Below, in pieces: positions 1-9,124 of a stretch of DNA of 64,000 nucleotides. Origin of the DNA: an uncultured Phycisphaerales bacterium (lineage in GTDB: Bacteria > Planctomycetota > Phycisphaerae > WQYP01); contig CAIMWO010000090.1 of the NCBI GenBank assembly GCA_903845195.1, forward strand, positions 62,001 to 126,000, written 5' to 3'. The translations under genes were made by a program, and so were the position numbers. The notes under the pieces are model-generated. The model was not told where the DNA came from. It worked only from the letters and a program-made list of their open reading frames with translations, and made no database searches. Position 1 is the first letter of the stretch. Every line of letters starts with the position of its first letter.

Positions 1-102
1 GGTTGGCCTAAAACGCAGTTTTTGCGGTATTGGTGCATCGCGAAAGGGGGCCGGGCGTTGTAGGATATAGTGGCTGGTGGCAACCTTCTGGAGGACTCAT
101 TG

Positions 103-1428
103 GTGAGCGACACGTTGACGAGCATGGGGGGAACAATCGAGCAGGGAATTCCGGTGCAGGAATCGGTGGCGGTGCCGCTGGTGAAACGGGTGACGTGTCC
201 GCATTGCTGGCACGTGTTCCGTCCGGAGCAGATTCTGTGGGTGGCGCAGCACGAGGACCTGATGGGGGACTCGGTGCTGAAGGAGGAGCCGCAGCGGTTT
301 TTGCCGTCGCGGTTCACGATTGAAGGCCAGGCGATCGATTCGCGTGGAATGCCGTGCCATTCGCTGGCGTGTCCGGCGTGTCATTTGGTGTTGCCGCGGG
401 TGCTGCTGGAGAACGAAATCACGTTCATCAGTATCATCGGGAGCGCGGGGAGCGGGAAGAGTAATTTTCTGGCGGCGATGACGTGGGAACTGCGGCAGAA
501 GCTGGCGCGGGAATTTGCGATCATCTTTGCGGACGGCGACAAGGAAGCGAACTGGATTCTGAACCGGTATGAAGAGACGCTGTTCCTGCCGGACGATCCG
601 GACAAGCCGGTGGTGCTGGACAAGACACGGACGCAGGGGGATTTGTATCGGAGCGTGACGATTTCGGGGCAGGAGACGCAGTTGCCCAAGCCGTTCTTGT
701 TTTCGTTCCATCCGGGGGCGGAGCATCCGCGGGCGGCGCTGCGGGCCCGGCTGGGGCGGATCGTGTGTCTGTATGACAATGCGGGGGAGCATTACAACGT
801 CGGGCAGGATACGGCGCTATCGCCGGTGACGCGGCATCTGTCGCGCAGCCGGGTGCTGATGTTCCTGTTTGACCCGACGCAGGACCCGCGATTCCGTGCG
901 AAGTGCAAGGCGTTTTCCACTGATCCGCAGATTGTCGAGCCGATGCAGACGGTGCGCCAGGAAACGATTCTGAGCGAAGCGGCGATCCGGTTCCGCAAGC
1001 ATGCGAGTTTGAGCGCGTATCAGAAATGCGACCGGCCGCTGCTGGTGCTGGTGGCCAAGAGCGATATCTGGGGGCCGCTGCTGGCGGACGAGGATCTGGT
1101 GAGCGAGCCGATCGTGCGGGACGAGCCGGGCAAGGCGCATTTGAGCGTGCTGGATCTGGACCGGATCGAACGGGTGAGTATGAAGGTGCGGCAGTTGCTG
1201 CTGGAGCTCACGCCGGAGGTGGTGACGATCGCGGAGGACTTCTCCGACGAAGTTTTCTACATGCCGGTGAGCGCGCTGGGTCATTCGCCGGAGAAATATC
1301 CGGAGAAGAACGGCCTGCTGATCAAGCCGCGGGACGTGCATCCGCGGTGGGTGACGATCCCGCTGTTGTATTCGTATGCGCGCTGGGCGACGGGTCTGAT
1401 TGCGGGCATCCGCGGACTGAAAAAATAG
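103..1428 (+). CDS. Zinc-ribbon P-loop GTPase-like protein (double-GTPase type)
   Basis: A GTP-binding switch-type protein is the likely role. The N-terminus holds a zinc-ribbon-like pair, C32-x2-C35 and C90-x2-C93. A Walker A loop GSAGSGKSN lies at about residues 113-121, a G3-like DNAGE near residue 225, a G4-like AKSD in the C-terminal half, and a G5-like SALG after it. That order fits a TRAFAC-type GTPase; I recall the double-GTPase (DO-GTPase) families of GTPase-centred systems as the best match, but the family is inferred. I start at GTG 103 because GGAGG at 90-94 sits 8 bases upstream; an in-frame GTG at 70 lacks such a site. It is followed by a GAP1-like gene, the partner expected for this family. 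The stop codon lies inside an A-rich inverted repeat. Confidence 0.72.
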   Translation: MSDTLTSMGGTIEQGIPVQESVAVPLVKRVTCPHCWHVFRPEQILWVAQHEDLMGDSVLKEEPQRFLPSRFTIEGQAIDSRGMPCHSLACPACHLVLPRVLLENEITFISIIGSAGSGKSNFLAAMTWELRQKLAREFAIIFADGDKEANWILNRYEETLFLPDDPDKPVVLDKTRTQGDLYRSVTISGQETQLPKPFLFSFHPGAEHPRAALRARLGRIVCLYDNAGEHYNVGQDTALSPVTRHLSRSRVLMFLFDPTQDPRFRAKCKAFSTDPQIVEPMQTVRQETILSEAAIRFRKHASLSAYQKCDRPLLVLVAKSDIWGPLLADEDLVSEPIVRDEPGKAHLSVLDLDRIERVSMKVRQLLLELTPEVVTIAEDFSDEVFYMPVSALGHSPEKYPEKNGLLIKPRDVHPRWVTIPLLYSYARWATGLIAGIRGLKK

Positions 1429-1511
1429 AAAATAGAAAATGAAAAATAGAAAAACTTGATGCGTAGATCAATTGGGAAGAGTACAACGGCTTTTTCTATT
1501 TTCTATTTTTT
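1420..1511. repeat. AAAATAG heptamer repeats forming a 20-bp inverted repeat
   Basis: The gap after the GTPase-like gene carries A-rich heptamers (AAAATAG type) at 1420-1456 and their inverted copy at 1491-1511. Arms 1420-1439 and 1492-1511 are perfectly complementary over 20 bases. The right arm ends in a T-rich run, so the RNA could work as a terminator or processing hairpin between the first two genes. The left arm overlaps the stop codon of the upstream gene. Confidence 0.8.
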
Positions 1512-1531
1512 GCGGGCACGATTGAGCCGAC

Positions 1532-4039
1532 ATGAGTCATGAAATTTACTACACCTCCGCACCTGAAGGAATCAAGCGCGGCAGCAGCGGGTTCTGCACC
1601 GTAGGCGCGACGGAGAATATTCCGCGGGCGTTGTGGGAGCGGCTGGAGGCGTTGAGCGCGTATCGGCATCATGAAGGCGCCGGGGCGGGGGATTCGGGAG
1701 CCAATCCGGTGAGCTGGGCGCATTGGCTGCTGAACGTGGCGGGGATTCGTTATCACGTTTTGAGTCGGGTCAGTGATTCGGGCGTGGATCACACGCAGCG
1801 GACGAATGCTTTTGCCCATCACTTAGTTGTGGATGCAGCGGAGATGGCGGCGGGCGGGCCGGCGTGGATGCTGCAGCATGGCGTGATGGTGGAGAGTTGG
1901 AACGGGCAGGTGGGGACGATCGCGCGGCGAGCGAGTTTGCCGCGGGGAGACGCAGCGCCGGGCATTTGCCGAGGATGGGCGCAGGCGGCGGGTGATGCGG
2001 GATGGGGCGGGGCGCTGGCGGAAAGCGTTCTGAAGGGCAACGGGCGGCCGGTGTGCATATTGTTCAGCCCGGAGCAGGATGTGCTGGGGTTGGTGGCCGA
2101 GGCGCTGCGGCTACTGCCGGCGCGGCAGCGATGGAATGTGACGTTTAACACGTATTTTACGAGCATGCCGACGAGCGCAACGTGTTTGTGGCGCTGCTGT
2201 CTGAAGGGGACGCCGGCGGCGGATATCGGCTTGCGTTATGCGGCTAATGGATTGGTGCTGGATTTGACGGATCGGGGGAGTTTGGGTGCGCCGGCGGAGA
2301 GCGATTATGTGAAGCTGGCGCGGACGGGGACGATGTCGGCGGCGCTGCGGGCGGCACATTCCAGCACCGGCGGCGCTGCGGCAGCAAAGACGACTGCGCC
2401 GGTGTCGCGGGGGCCGGCGGCGGTGACGGCGGCGCGGAGTGCGCCCGTCGAGCAGCCGGTGGAAAGCGGCGGGGAGATTCCGTTTGCAGATGAGGCGGAG
2501 GCGGAACCGGCGGGGCGAGCGGACGATCGTGAATCGCCAGTGGCAGCTCCGCCGATCGCGCAACCGGCGCTGGTGGTGCCGGAGGGGGATATTCCGGTGG
2601 CGCGGCCGGCGCGCAAGAGCAGTTTTCTTCCCGCCAAGACCTTGGCCGAGACGATGCGAGAAGCCGAGGCGACACTGAGCCGCAACATGGACATCGAAGT
2701 GGGTGCGGCGAAGAAGCGGCGGCGGCAGGCGATGCTGCTTTACCTGGGTGCGATTCTGGCGCTTGCCATTGGTATGACGCTGATGTGGATCGTGTTTCAT
2801 GGGATGGGGCCGAGAGATCAGTCGTCGAATCCCTTGCCGCCGCAGCGAAATCCGGCGAATGTTGGGCCAAAGATTGCGGTGACGCCGGAGGTTATTCCGA
2901 CGCCGCCGACGAACACTGTTGCGACAAATACACCGCCGACGAATACGAACATCACCCCCCCACCGCCGATGGATAATGGGACGGGAAACGTGACCCAGGC
3001 ACCGCTAAATCCGGCACCGCACGTGATTCCGGTGGCGGCGCCCAAGACGATCGTGCTGCGGACGGCGCTGTTGCGGATGAAGCCGGGTAGCGGCATCGGT
3101 GACAAGTCGCAGACGATTCCTGTACCGGCGGGGGAATTCGCGGACCTCAAGGGAATCACCGGGTTGTCGATGACTCTCCAAGGAGCGCAAACGGAAATCC
3201 GGTATAAACTGGAAAGCCTTTCGGGCACGCTTGCGGCGGCGCAGGAGACGCGTCAGGGAAATCCCGGGGTGGCGTTGAAATGGACGGATGCGAGCGATTT
3301 GACGGGGCCGATTGAAGTGGCGTATGTGTCGCTAAATCGCGGCAAGGCGTCGGTGGAGCTGAGTTGGAAGATGGCGGTGGCGCTCAAGCGGCCGGAATTG
3401 CCGACAGTGGTTTACTGGGCGGTGCAGAATTCCTTCCTGACGGCGGAGATGGGCAGCAAGATGGGGCAGCGGATCGAATTCAAGCCGCTAGAGCTTAAGG
3501 CGATCAATCTGAAGGAAGCGACGTCGGCCCTGGGATTGCCGGCGGCCGTGCCCAATGAGGCCATCGTTACGCCTCTGGGTGCCTTGCCGACGGGTTGGAC
3601 GGTGACGTGGTATACGGACTGGGAAGTGAAGGACGCGGCATTGCGCACGGCGGAGAATGCCTCGCAGGTGCTGAAGTTCCGGAAAGGGACGAGCGCGCCG
3701 GGCGTGGAGGCGTGGTTTTTGGTGACCTTCCGTCCGGGCTGGGCGACGGTCGAGAGCACGATGGGCAAGCGTCAGGGCGCCGACGAGACGGAACTGGCCC
3801 GTGCAGAGAGCGATTTGCGGTCGGTCAACAGCGAAATTGCGCGGATCGACAGGGAATCCGGCGGGAAAGTGGCGGCACCGGATTCGCTGCAGCAGCAGGC
3901 AGCGGCGGGCAAGACGGCGATTGCAGGATACAAGGAAGCGATTGCCGGATATAACGATTTGACGAATGTAGAAGTTGCCTTGGATTTGCCTGATGGCATG
4001 CGGATAGCGATCATTCACTTCCGCGCGGATGGCAAGTAA
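1532..4039 (+). CDS. GAP1-like GTPase-associated membrane protein
   Basis: Probable partner of the upstream GTPase. The first 260 or so residues match what I recall of the GAP1 N-terminal domain: YYTSAPEGIKRGSSGFCTVG at the start, then SRVSDSGVDHTQRTN, then WNVTFNTYFTSMP. A low-complexity linker follows, then one transmembrane helix at about residues 398-421, a Pro/Thr/Asn-rich spacer (about 445-490), a beta-rich C-terminal domain, and a short coiled coil near residues 750-800. This topology puts the GAP1-like part in the cytoplasm and the C-terminal part outside it, or the reverse. No clear Shine-Dalgarno precedes ATG 1532. The domain call is from memory of the family; the exact role is not known to me. 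Confidence 0.68.
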   Translation: MSHEIYYTSAPEGIKRGSSGFCTVGATENIPRALWERLEALSAYRHHEGAGAGDSGANPVSWAHWLLNVAGIRYHVLSRVSDSGVDHTQRTNAFAHHLVVDAAEMAAGGPAWMLQHGVMVESWNGQVGTIARRASLPRGDAAPGICRGWAQAAGDAGWGGALAESVLKGNGRPVCILFSPEQDVLGLVAEALRLLPARQRWNVTFNTYFTSMPTSATCLWRCCLKGTPAADIGLRYAANGLVLDLTDRGSLGAPAESDYVKLARTGTMSAALRAAHSSTGGAAAAKTTAPVSRGPAAVTAARSAPVEQPVESGGEIPFADEAEAEPAGRADDRESPVAAPPIAQPALVVPEGDIPVARPARKSSFLPAKTLAETMREAEATLSRNMDIEVGAAKKRRRQAMLLYLGAILALAIGMTLMWIVFHGMGPRDQSSNPLPPQRNPANVGPKIAVTPEVIPTPPTNTVATNTPPTNTNITPPPPMDNGTGNVTQAPLNPAPHVIPVAAPKTIVLRTALLRMKPGSGIGDKSQTIPVPAGEFADLKGITGLSMTLQGAQTEIRYKLESLSGTLAAAQETRQGNPGVALKWTDASDLTGPIEVAYVSLNRGKASVELSWKMAVALKRPELPTVVYWAVQNSFLTAEMGSKMGQRIEFKPLELKAINLKEATSALGLPAAVPNEAIVTPLGALPTGWTVTWYTDWEVKDAALRTAENASQVLKFRKGTSAPGVEAWFLVTFRPGWATVESTMGKRQGADETELARAESDLRSVNSEIARIDRESGGKVAAPDSLQQQAAAGKTAIAGYKEAIAGYNDLTNVEVALDLPDGMRIAIIHFRADGK

Positions 4040-4054
4040 GAGGAAGCAGGTAGA

Positions 4055-4077
4055 ATAGACTCGTCGCAAGAGTCTAT
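4055..4077 (+). promoter_or_regulatory. Intercistronic hairpin
   Basis: ATAGACTC at 4055-4062 pairs perfectly with GAGTCTAT at 4070-4077 around a 7-base loop. It lies in the 68-base gap between the GAP1-like gene and the next gene. There is no T-run after it, so it is more likely an RNA stability or processing element than a terminator. Confidence 0.5.
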
Positions 4078-4107
4078 GGACGTGACGGCGTAAGCAGGAA
4101 AAAAATC

Positions 4108-7100
4108 ATGGCGGATTATCAACGTGTGGTGGAATTTCTCAGGGACGTGCGCCAGGCACCGCTGCAGGGCGTAACGGAGGAGATATCGCAGGCGGCGAAG
4201 GACTTTGCCACATTCTGCGTGGAGGCGAACGAACGTCTGCGCAAATGTTCGGGATTCCTGCAGCAGGGATTGCGGACCGAAGCGATTCACCTGGCGGACG
4301 AGAATCCGAACCTGTTGGACCTGGTGGCGGCGCTGGACCTGCCGGACCCGGAAGTATGGGCGGAATTCTGCGCCAACAACGGATTGCCGGTGCCTCCGCC
4401 ACTGCAACTGGACCGGGCGGAGCAGTTGAATGAAGCGTATGCGCAGGACCAGCCGATGGAGCATCTGCTGTCGCGGCATCGGCTGCTGGCGCTGGCGCGC
4501 GCGCCGATGCGCGAGCGGCTGGGGGTGATGCGGCAACTGATGGCGATCGATCCGGGAAATGCGGCGTGGGAAAAGGACATCCGGGGGTACGAGGCGGCGC
4601 GTATCCGCGAACTGCCGACGTCCTTTTACAACGCCATGAAGGATCACGATGATGCGGCGATTGTGGACCTGGCGCACGAGATGACGGAGAGCGCCTGGAT
4701 TGAGCCGCTGCCGCTAGACCTGGTGACGGCGGTGACCGACGCGAACGCGCGGATTCAGCGGCGCACGTTGGAAGACGAGTTGAAGAAGCTGGTACAGCCC
4801 TTGCGGGACGCTTTTGCGGCACAGACGCTAAAGGACTGCCAGTCGATCGTGGCACGGTGGAAGAAGCTGATGACTTCTGCCGGCGTGACGAACGTTTCGC
4901 ATGAATTGAGCGATGAAATCAAGCCGGTGATCGCGTGGATTGCCGAGGAAGAGAAGAAGGAAGACCGGCTGCGCAAGTACCGCGGCAGTTGCAAGGCGTT
5001 CGGCGACCTGCTGAACCGGGACGCAACGGACCGGGAGCTGGAGGCGGGTTACGCGCGGCTGAAGGAATTCGGCGAACCGGTACCGGAAGATTTCACGACG
5101 CGGTACGCGGACAAGCGCAAATCGCGGCAGCATGCCACGGAGCGCAAGCATAAGCTGCGTCTGGCGGCGATCGCAGGGATCGTGATTGTGATTGTCGTGG
5201 TGGTGCTGGGCGTGGGCATCACGATCATGCATGCATCGGCGGCCGAGCGATGGGCCAACGAGTTAAACTCTGCCGTAGCGGCCAAGGATATTGAAAAGAT
5301 CCGGCACTTGCTGGAGGAGTTGTCGAAAGCTTCAGCGCAGATCACGGGCGATCAGCGGGTCAGCACGGCGCGGGCCGAGGCGATGGCCAAGGAAGCGGAA
5401 TACGCCCGAGACCAGGATTCGCTCAAGGACACACTGGAAAAATATGATGGGCTGGAAAAGAGCGCCGGGCCGGTGGCGGCCAATACCGGTGCTTCGATGG
5501 ATGATTTGGTGAACGCGGCGGCATCGTTGAAGGAAGGCCTGGCTGCGGGGCGAGCCAAGGGCGACCTGTCATGGGTCGACACGGAGAAGAAACTTGGGGC
5601 GCAGGAAGGGCGGCTGGTCGATCTGCTGGCGCGACTGCAGACGCGCGCCTCATCGGGCGTGAAGGCCCGGGTGGATGCGCTGGCGGCGGAGGTCGACGGG
5701 TTGGCGTCGCTTTCGTCGGCGGATGCATCGGCAAAGTTATTGACGATCGGGCGTTCGCTGCGGGCGATGAAGGATCTGACGGGGATCGATGTCGACGCGA
5801 CGACGGCGATCGCCAATCTGCTGCAGCGCGCGGACAAGATGCGTGAAACGCTCGAAGCCACACGGGACATCACGACGGAACTGCAGAGCGTGCGTGCCGC
5901 GGCCATCAGCTCCGACGATCTCAAGCGGGCGCTGGAACATTTTGTGCAGCGGTTCCCCAATGCCCCGCAGACGCAGGAGTTCTCCACGGCCATCCAACGG
6001 ATGAACCTGGCCAAGGCGGTGGAGTCCTGGCGTGACATGGCCGCCGGTTTCGGCGGGCGATTCGGGCCCACCAGCCAGGCGGGTGCGCAGAAGCGCTTTG
6101 ACGCGCTGGCAGCGCATTTGACGGCATATCCGGATTCGCCGTTTATCAGCATCGCCACCGAGTATGAGGACTACCTGCGGCGGGCGATAGATGCGCTGGC
6201 CGAGAAGGGCACGTGGCAGACGGCCTTAACGGATCTGCTCAGCACGCCGATGGTTTCCGAGTTGTGCTACATGGAGAGCTCCGACGGCAAGCGCTATTAC
6301 GTGCTGGGCGACATCAAGATGCAGATCAAGCGGATCAACAACCAGGTGACGGTGACGTTCGAGGCGCTCAATCCCAAGGACCTGTCGAAGCGGATGATCG
6401 TCAACATCGATCCGCCGGTGAGGGTGCTGACGGACAAGCCGGTGCGGATGCCGCACGCGAAAGTTGCCGCGGACATGGCCGATGCGATCAAGTTGATCGA
6501 CGAATCCAACTGGGACACGTGGGGCATCGACATGAGCGACAAGCTGGTGAAGAACACGGAGATGGACATCGTGGTCAAGGCGATTTTGCTGCAGCCAGTG
6601 CTCAAGGCCAACGAGCAGGTGGCCGGTTGGGCGCTGGGCGATACGTATTCCAAGGCGATCACCGAACTGGCCCGGCAGAAGGCCGAGGAAATCCAGTGGA
6701 TCGATGCGGACAAGGTCACGGATGGCATGAAGAAAGCGTTTAAGTCGACGATGGACAATCTGCCGCCGGCGGTGACCGTCAAGCAACTGCTGCAGTCGCG
6801 CAAAGTGGCGTTGTTCAAAGCGGTGAAGATCGACATCGGCGGCACGGGCGTGCTGCTGCGGGACGATCACGGGAACTGGGATGTGAGCGCCCGGACGGGG
6901 ATCAGCGACGGCAATATCCTGTGGATCGTCAAGCCCGGGACGGTGCCGTTTACGCCTGCTGCAACCGTGCCACCGGCAGTGAATCTCACGGACGCCACTT
7001 CCGCAGCGGCGGCGGCGCCGGCAGCGGCAGCCATGCCCGGAATCATGGTGCAGATCGGCGTGGTGAAGGACGGCAGAATCGTGGTCGACGAATCGGCCAT

Positions 7101-7146
7101 CCGCGATATTCCGCAGGGGTCGATGGTTTTCCTGATGAGGCCGTAG
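4108..7146 (+). CDS. Large single-pass membrane protein, third gene of GTPase module
   Basis: I do not recognise this 1012-residue protein. The N-terminal 345 residues are charged and helical. A strong transmembrane segment (AIAGIVIVIVVVVLGVGITI) lies at about residues 353-372. The long C-terminal part has helical, coiled-coil-like stretches (about 375-640) and a mixed region to the end with an Ala-rich linker near residues 955-980. The overall plan (soluble N-part, one helix, long C-part) mirrors the GAP1-like protein before it, and the order GTPase, GAP1-like, membrane protein suggests all three act as one membrane-associated complex. An AGGA element 9 bases upstream supports ATG 4108. Confidence 0.6.
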   Translation: MADYQRVVEFLRDVRQAPLQGVTEEISQAAKDFATFCVEANERLRKCSGFLQQGLRTEAIHLADENPNLLDLVAALDLPDPEVWAEFCANNGLPVPPPLQLDRAEQLNEAYAQDQPMEHLLSRHRLLALARAPMRERLGVMRQLMAIDPGNAAWEKDIRGYEAARIRELPTSFYNAMKDHDDAAIVDLAHEMTESAWIEPLPLDLVTAVTDANARIQRRTLEDELKKLVQPLRDAFAAQTLKDCQSIVARWKKLMTSAGVTNVSHELSDEIKPVIAWIAEEEKKEDRLRKYRGSCKAFGDLLNRDATDRELEAGYARLKEFGEPVPEDFTTRYADKRKSRQHATERKHKLRLAAIAGIVIVIVVVVLGVGITIMHASAAERWANELNSAVAAKDIEKIRHLLEELSKASAQITGDQRVSTARAEAMAKEAEYARDQDSLKDTLEKYDGLEKSAGPVAANTGASMDDLVNAAASLKEGLAAGRAKGDLSWVDTEKKLGAQEGRLVDLLARLQTRASSGVKARVDALAAEVDGLASLSSADASAKLLTIGRSLRAMKDLTGIDVDATTAIANLLQRADKMRETLEATRDITTELQSVRAAAISSDDLKRALEHFVQRFPNAPQTQEFSTAIQRMNLAKAVESWRDMAAGFGGRFGPTSQAGAQKRFDALAAHLTAYPDSPFISIATEYEDYLRRAIDALAEKGTWQTALTDLLSTPMVSELCYMESSDGKRYYVLGDIKMQIKRINNQVTVTFEALNPKDLSKRMIVNIDPPVRVLTDKPVRMPHAKVAADMADAIKLIDESNWDTWGIDMSDKLVKNTEMDIVVKAILLQPVLKANEQVAGWALGDTYSKAITELARQKAEEIQWIDADKVTDGMKKAFKSTMDNLPPAVTVKQLLQSRKVALFKAVKIDIGGTGVLLRDDHGNWDVSARTGISDGNILWIVKPGTVPFTPAATVPPAVNLTDATSAAAAAPAAAAMPGIMVQIGVVKDGRIVVDESAIRDIPQGSMVFLMRP

Positions 7147-7165
7147 AGGCGGATTCATAACTCCA

Positions 7166-7191
7166 AAAGACCGCCGTAAACAGCGGGCTTT
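7166..7191 (+). promoter_or_regulatory. Hairpin between GTPase module and tad genes
   Basis: AAAG-a-CCGC (7166-7174) pairs with GCGG-g-CTTT (7183-7191) around an 8-base loop, with one internal mismatch. It ends in a short T-run and could be a weak terminator separating the first three genes from tadA. I see no clear sigma-70 promoter between it and tadA. Confidence 0.35.
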
Positions 7192-7251
7192 CACTACGTA
7201 ACCGGGGTTATGAAACAACTTGTAATCTGTAGAACAGGTACCGAGGTGCCC

Positions 7252-8430
7252 ATGAGCCGCATACCGCATCCAACGACGCCGCGTCCGGCAGCGAAATTCA
7301 GCGTAACCGAAGCGCCGGAGAGCGGGATACGCCTGGGGACGGGCACGCACGTGGCGTTCACGGCCAGCCTGGAATTTTTCCTGGCGCCGATCATGCCGTT
7401 CATGCTGGATGCGGAAGTCAACGAAATCATGGTGACGGCGTTCGATCGAATTTACATTGAAAAAGCCGGGCTGCTGCAACTGACAACGGCGCGCTTCGGC
7501 TCCGAGATGGACGTGCAGGCGGCGGCCAACAACATGGCGCAGTTCGTCGGTCAGCCGCTGACGATGGAGCGGCCGCTGCTGGACGGGCGGCTTCCCGACG
7601 GGTCGCGCGTGTGCATCGTGCTGGGGAATATTGCCTCGACGGGCACGCAGATCAACATTCGCCGGTTCGCCCGCAACACCGCAACGCCTGGGTTCCTGCT
7701 GGAGAAGCGGGCGCTGACGCCGATGGTGATGGAATTTCTGCTGCTGTCGGTGAAGGCGCATCGGAACATTCTGGTTTCGGGCGGGGCCGGTTCGGGCAAG
7801 ACGACGATGGTGAACGTGCTGACGAACGGTTTCGGCGAGGACGAACGCATCGTGGTCATCGAAGACACGCGCGAACTGCAGGTGCAGCGTCCGCATGTGG
7901 TGCAGATGGAAGCCCGGCCTGCCGACGCTTACGGCCGGGGGCAGATTACGGTGCGCGACCTGTTCATCACGGCGCTGCGGATGCGGCCGGACCGGATCGT
8001 GGTGGGCGAGGTAAGGCGCGGGGAGGCGCTGGACATGATTCAGGCGATGACGTCGGGGCATCACGGCAGCCTGACGACATTGCATGCGTCGAGTGCGGCG
8101 GACACGTGCTACCGGCTGGAGACGATGGCGCTGATGGCGGATGTGGGCATCCCGCTGTTTGCGCTCCGGCGCCAGGTGGCCAGCGCGATCGACTTGATCG
8201 TGCAGACGGCGCGGCTGACTTCCGGCCGGCGACTGGTTACCGAAGTGACCGAGGTGTCATTTGATGAACAGACGCAGAACTATTTGACCAAGGATATTTT
8301 TCGCTTAAGCGAAACACCGAATGGGCCGGAACTGGTTTGGACGGGTGAAAAACCTGAAATGTTGGAGCAACTTCGCTTCGAGGGGCTCGTTAATCAAATG
8401 GATCTCACAAAGCCCATGCTGGGGGCGTAG
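7252..8430 (+). CDS. tadA: Tad pilus assembly ATPase TadA/CpaF family
   Basis: Secretion ATPase of the PulE/VirB11 superfamily, expected to power assembly of Flp-type pili at the inner membrane. Visible motifs are Walker A GGAGSGKTT (about residues 177-185 from this start), an Asp box EDTREL, Walker B RPDRIVVGEV with its Glu, and the His box SGHHGSLTTLHA. Length of 392 residues is close to CpaF proteins. An ATG at 7210 would add 14 residues, but GAGG at 7243-7246 just before ATG 7252 favours the shorter form. It opens a run of Flp/Tad genes to 13121. The partner membrane proteins TadB and TadC are not in the window. Confidence 0.9.
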   Translation: MSRIPHPTTPRPAAKFSVTEAPESGIRLGTGTHVAFTASLEFFLAPIMPFMLDAEVNEIMVTAFDRIYIEKAGLLQLTTARFGSEMDVQAAANNMAQFVGQPLTMERPLLDGRLPDGSRVCIVLGNIASTGTQINIRRFARNTATPGFLLEKRALTPMVMEFLLLSVKAHRNILVSGGAGSGKTTMVNVLTNGFGEDERIVVIEDTRELQVQRPHVVQMEARPADAYGRGQITVRDLFITALRMRPDRIVVGEVRRGEALDMIQAMTSGHHGSLTTLHASSAADTCYRLETMALMADVGIPLFALRRQVASAIDLIVQTARLTSGRRLVTEVTEVSFDEQTQNYLTKDIFRLSETPNGPELVWTGEKPEMLEQLRFEGLVNQMDLTKPMLGA

Positions 8431-8459
8431 CCGATAGAGGATATGGTAGACTGTAGGGT

Positions 8460-8483
8460 GGTTACCCGAACGAACGGGTGGCC
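8460..8483 (+). promoter_or_regulatory. Hairpin before first Flp prepilin gene
   Basis: GGTTACCCG (8460-8468) pairs with CGGGTGGCC (8475-8483) around loop AACGAA, with two G-U pairs. It ends 15 bases before the flp start codon. It may protect or process the abundant prepilin mRNA apart from the tadA message. Confidence 0.45.
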
Positions 8484-8498
8484 GGTAATGAGGGTTGT

Positions 8499-8684
8499 AT
8501 GACCGCCAAAACGCCACGTAAGCAGGTTCGGCGACGCCGGCTGGGCGCGATGAGCGTTGAGTACTTGGCGATTCTGACGCTGGTGGTGTTGCCGCTGGCG
8601 CTGGGAGGGGTTCCGCTGTCGCTGAAAGCGATTCGGGCCTACACCCAACGGCTGGCGTACGTGCAGCAGCTTCCGTTCCCCTGA
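8499..8684 (+). CDS. flp: Flp-family prepilin (first copy)
   Basis: Small prepilin of the type IVb/Flp class, exported and cut by the TadV-type peptidase encoded downstream. The 61-residue protein has a basic leader of about 17 residues, then G-AMSVEY followed by a hydrophobic helix (LAILTLVVLPLALGG). With cleavage after the Gly, Glu falls at position +5 and Tyr at +6, the classic Flp signature. ATG 8499 is chosen over GTG 8478 because GAGGG lies just upstream. It carries almost nothing after the helix, so it may be a minor or structural pilin with a very short tail. Confidence 0.85.
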   Translation: MTAKTPRKQVRRRRLGAMSVEYLAILTLVVLPLALGGVPLSLKAIRAYTQRLAYVQQLPFP

Positions 8685-8789
8685 GAATTCGCAAAGAGTT
8701 GTAACAGATGCCGCCCAGCGGCGTTAGACGATACAGAAGGGAAGCACGAATTCCCGCTCTTGGCCCCTTACGTACGGAGGCGAAAGCCT

Positions 8790-8987
8790 ATGAAAAACCT
8801 CATGACCATGCTCAAAAAGCTGCATCGGGATGAAGCCGGCGCGATGTCGGTTGAGCAGGTGTTGATCCTGGCTTTGGTCGCTGTGCCGATCATCGTCGGG
8901 GTGATGCTCTTCAAGGACAAGATCAAGAGCTGGTTCACGGGTCAGACCGACAAGCTGAAGGACGACACCGGCGGCTGGGTGAACTAA
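8790..8987 (+). CDS. flp: Flp-family prepilin (second copy)
   Basis: Second Flp prepilin, 65 residues. A basic leader ends at G-AMSVEQ, giving Glu at +5 after cleavage, then the hydrophobic helix VLILALVAVPIIVGVMLF and a short hydrophilic tail ending GGWVN. Position +6 is Gln rather than the usual Tyr. GGAGG at 8776-8780 lies 9 bases before ATG 8790, a stronger ribosome site than that of the first copy, so this may be the major pilin. The same AMSVE motif in both copies suggests duplication. Confidence 0.87.
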   Translation: MKNLMTMLKKLHRDEAGAMSVEQVLILALVAVPIIVGVMLFKDKIKSWFTGQTDKLKDDTGGWVN

Positions 8988-9079
8988 GCCCTGCCTTACA
9001 CTGGCACGTGGTGGCGTACACCTGGATTCACATGCCGTAGGCTGGGGATGGAGGGTGCGCCTTGGTGCAAGGGATGGCG

Positions 9080-9106
9080 GCCTGCCCGCAAGCGAATGGG
9101 GCAGGC
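9080..9106 (+). promoter_or_regulatory. Hairpin between second flp and prepilin peptidase
   Basis: GCCTGCCC (9080-9087) pairs perfectly with GGGCAGGC (9099-9106) around an 11-base loop. It lies just before the GAGGAG ribosome site of the peptidase gene. It could lower read-through or stabilise the upstream prepilin mRNA. It would fall inside the peptidase gene if the upstream TTG 9062 or ATG 9074 were used, which argues for the later start. Confidence 0.5.
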
Positions 9107-9124
9107 GAAAGAGGAGAATCCATC

